Below, in pieces: positions 63,646-64,000 of a stretch of DNA of 64,000 bases; the stretch's first letter is position 1, and each line of letters opens with the position of its first letter. This DNA comes from Polaromonas sp. (GTDB lineage: Bacteria > Pseudomonadota > Gammaproteobacteria > Burkholderiales > Burkholderiaceae_C). The stretch spans positions 1-64,000 of the forward strand of contig NZ_JACDDD010000001.1 in assembly GCF_013817205.1 (NCBI RefSeq). The letters run 5' to 3'. The position numbers and the translations under genes are program-made. The notes below the pieces were generated by a model. The model had not been told where the DNA came from, did no database searches, and was given only the letters and a program-made list of their open reading frames with translations.

Positions 63646-64000
63646 TCAGGCGGTCGCCTGCCTGAACTGCCGCCAGGCGCCGGCCGTCGGCGTGGTGCCG
63701 GCACCGGGCAACTCGGGACGACGGAAATAACCGTCCACCACCTCGGCCGGGTCGGTGAAGCAATCCTTGATCCAGGGAATGAATTCGAGTACCTCGCAGG
63801 CCGGGTGCGCGTACGACAGGTGCACATGCACCTGGCTCATGTCGCCCGCGTGCGGCGCCACTGGCAGGCGGAAGGCGTGTGCGGTCTCACACACGCGCAA
63901 CACCTCGGTCAGGCCGGCCAAACGCGTCGCATCAGGCTGCACCCAGTGAATCGCCTGCTGCGCAAAAAACTCTGCAAACGCATCGACCGTGTAGAGCTGC
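63646..64000 (-). CDS. Enolase-superfamily sugar-acid dehydratase, C-terminal part
   Basis: Only the last ~117 codons are in the window; the frame stays open to base 64000. AIHWVQPDATRLAGLTEVL and VAPHAGDMSQVHVHLSYAHP, with the His of the catalytic His-Asp type motif, match mandelate-racemase/enolase-superfamily dehydratases for sugar acids such as rhamnonate, fuconate or galactonate. The C-terminal PELPGAGTTP is the usual end. The exact substrate cannot be read from this fragment. Confidence 0.85.
   Translation of the reverse strand, partial: QLYTVDAFAEFFAQQAIHWVQPDATRLAGLTEVLRVCETAHAFRLPVAPHAGDMSQVHVHLSYAHPACEVLEFIPWIKDCFTDPAEVVDGYFRRPELPGAGTTPTAGAWRQFRQATA

Overview
The window is high-GC DNA from a betaproteobacterium, most likely a Comamonadaceae close to Polaromonas or Rhodoferax. 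The evidence is gene content and protein style (type I MurB, YajQ, EttA, RhlE, DUF1415, Bug-type solute-binding protein) and several short dispersed repeat families that I associate from memory with that family. No rRNA, tRNA or CRISPR array was seen.

Layout. 1-2290: the end of an IS3-family element, a broken copy of a Fic C-terminus, then a class III and a class II Fic gene in tandem behind a 25-bp near-perfect palindrome. 2461-7928: housekeeping genes (murB, yajQ, a periplasmic retropepsin, plsY, ybaK, an aldo/keto reductase, an OmpA-type lipoprotein). 8123-12214: a histidine kinase, an acyl-CoA synthetase and a divergent alpha/beta hydrolase. 12304-18476: a tight four-gene signalling operon (CHASE3-GAF hybrid kinase with three receivers, CheR, receiver-less CheB, receiver-kinase). 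18904-30141: mixed metabolism and stress genes, including an orphan ATP synthase subunit c, a core-only MetE-like methionine synthase and a potassium channel with a zinc-ribbon tail. 30544-33335: acyl-CoA ligase and Bug protein. 33591-38553: a second signalling operon (three-PAS hybrid kinase, single receiver, receiver-PAS-kinase). 38698-41527: a frameshifted MFS transporter, a DsbA-like protein and a methyltransferase. 41592-50766: a metal-resistance island with a MerR regulator of the Cd/Pb/Zn type, a CDF-like exporter, DUF3703, and a long plus-strand run of periplasmic copper proteins (TolC-like, multicopper oxidase, Spy-like, cupredoxin, DUF411, CusF-like, two paralogous Cys-rich small proteins, HMA and MerT-like proteins). 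50894-64000: TAXI protein, VOC, redoxin, AraC and LysR regulators, a GST operon, ettA, rhlE, and sugar-acid genes (gntK and a truncated enolase-superfamily gene).

The most unusual feature is that two dispersed repeat families occur inside several protein genes, each always in the same reading frame. Family A (core ATAGCT...GGGGCTGAGG) encodes a recurring peptide of the form IAxxAxxxGAEGxF in an acyl-CoA synthetase (twice) and a Cys-rich protein, and it forms the hydrophobic core of the signal peptide of a Spy-like protein. Family B encodes AGPPQAxxAPSGGSE-like segments in a hydrolase, a VF530-domain protein and a TAXI protein. A GC-rich hairpin repeat is also in frame in the same synthetase. 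Other points of interest are the twin Fic locus with its palindrome, the 68-bp out-of-frame overlap of rhlE with the Rossmann motif of the next gene, and the copper island, which has no visible inner-membrane pump.
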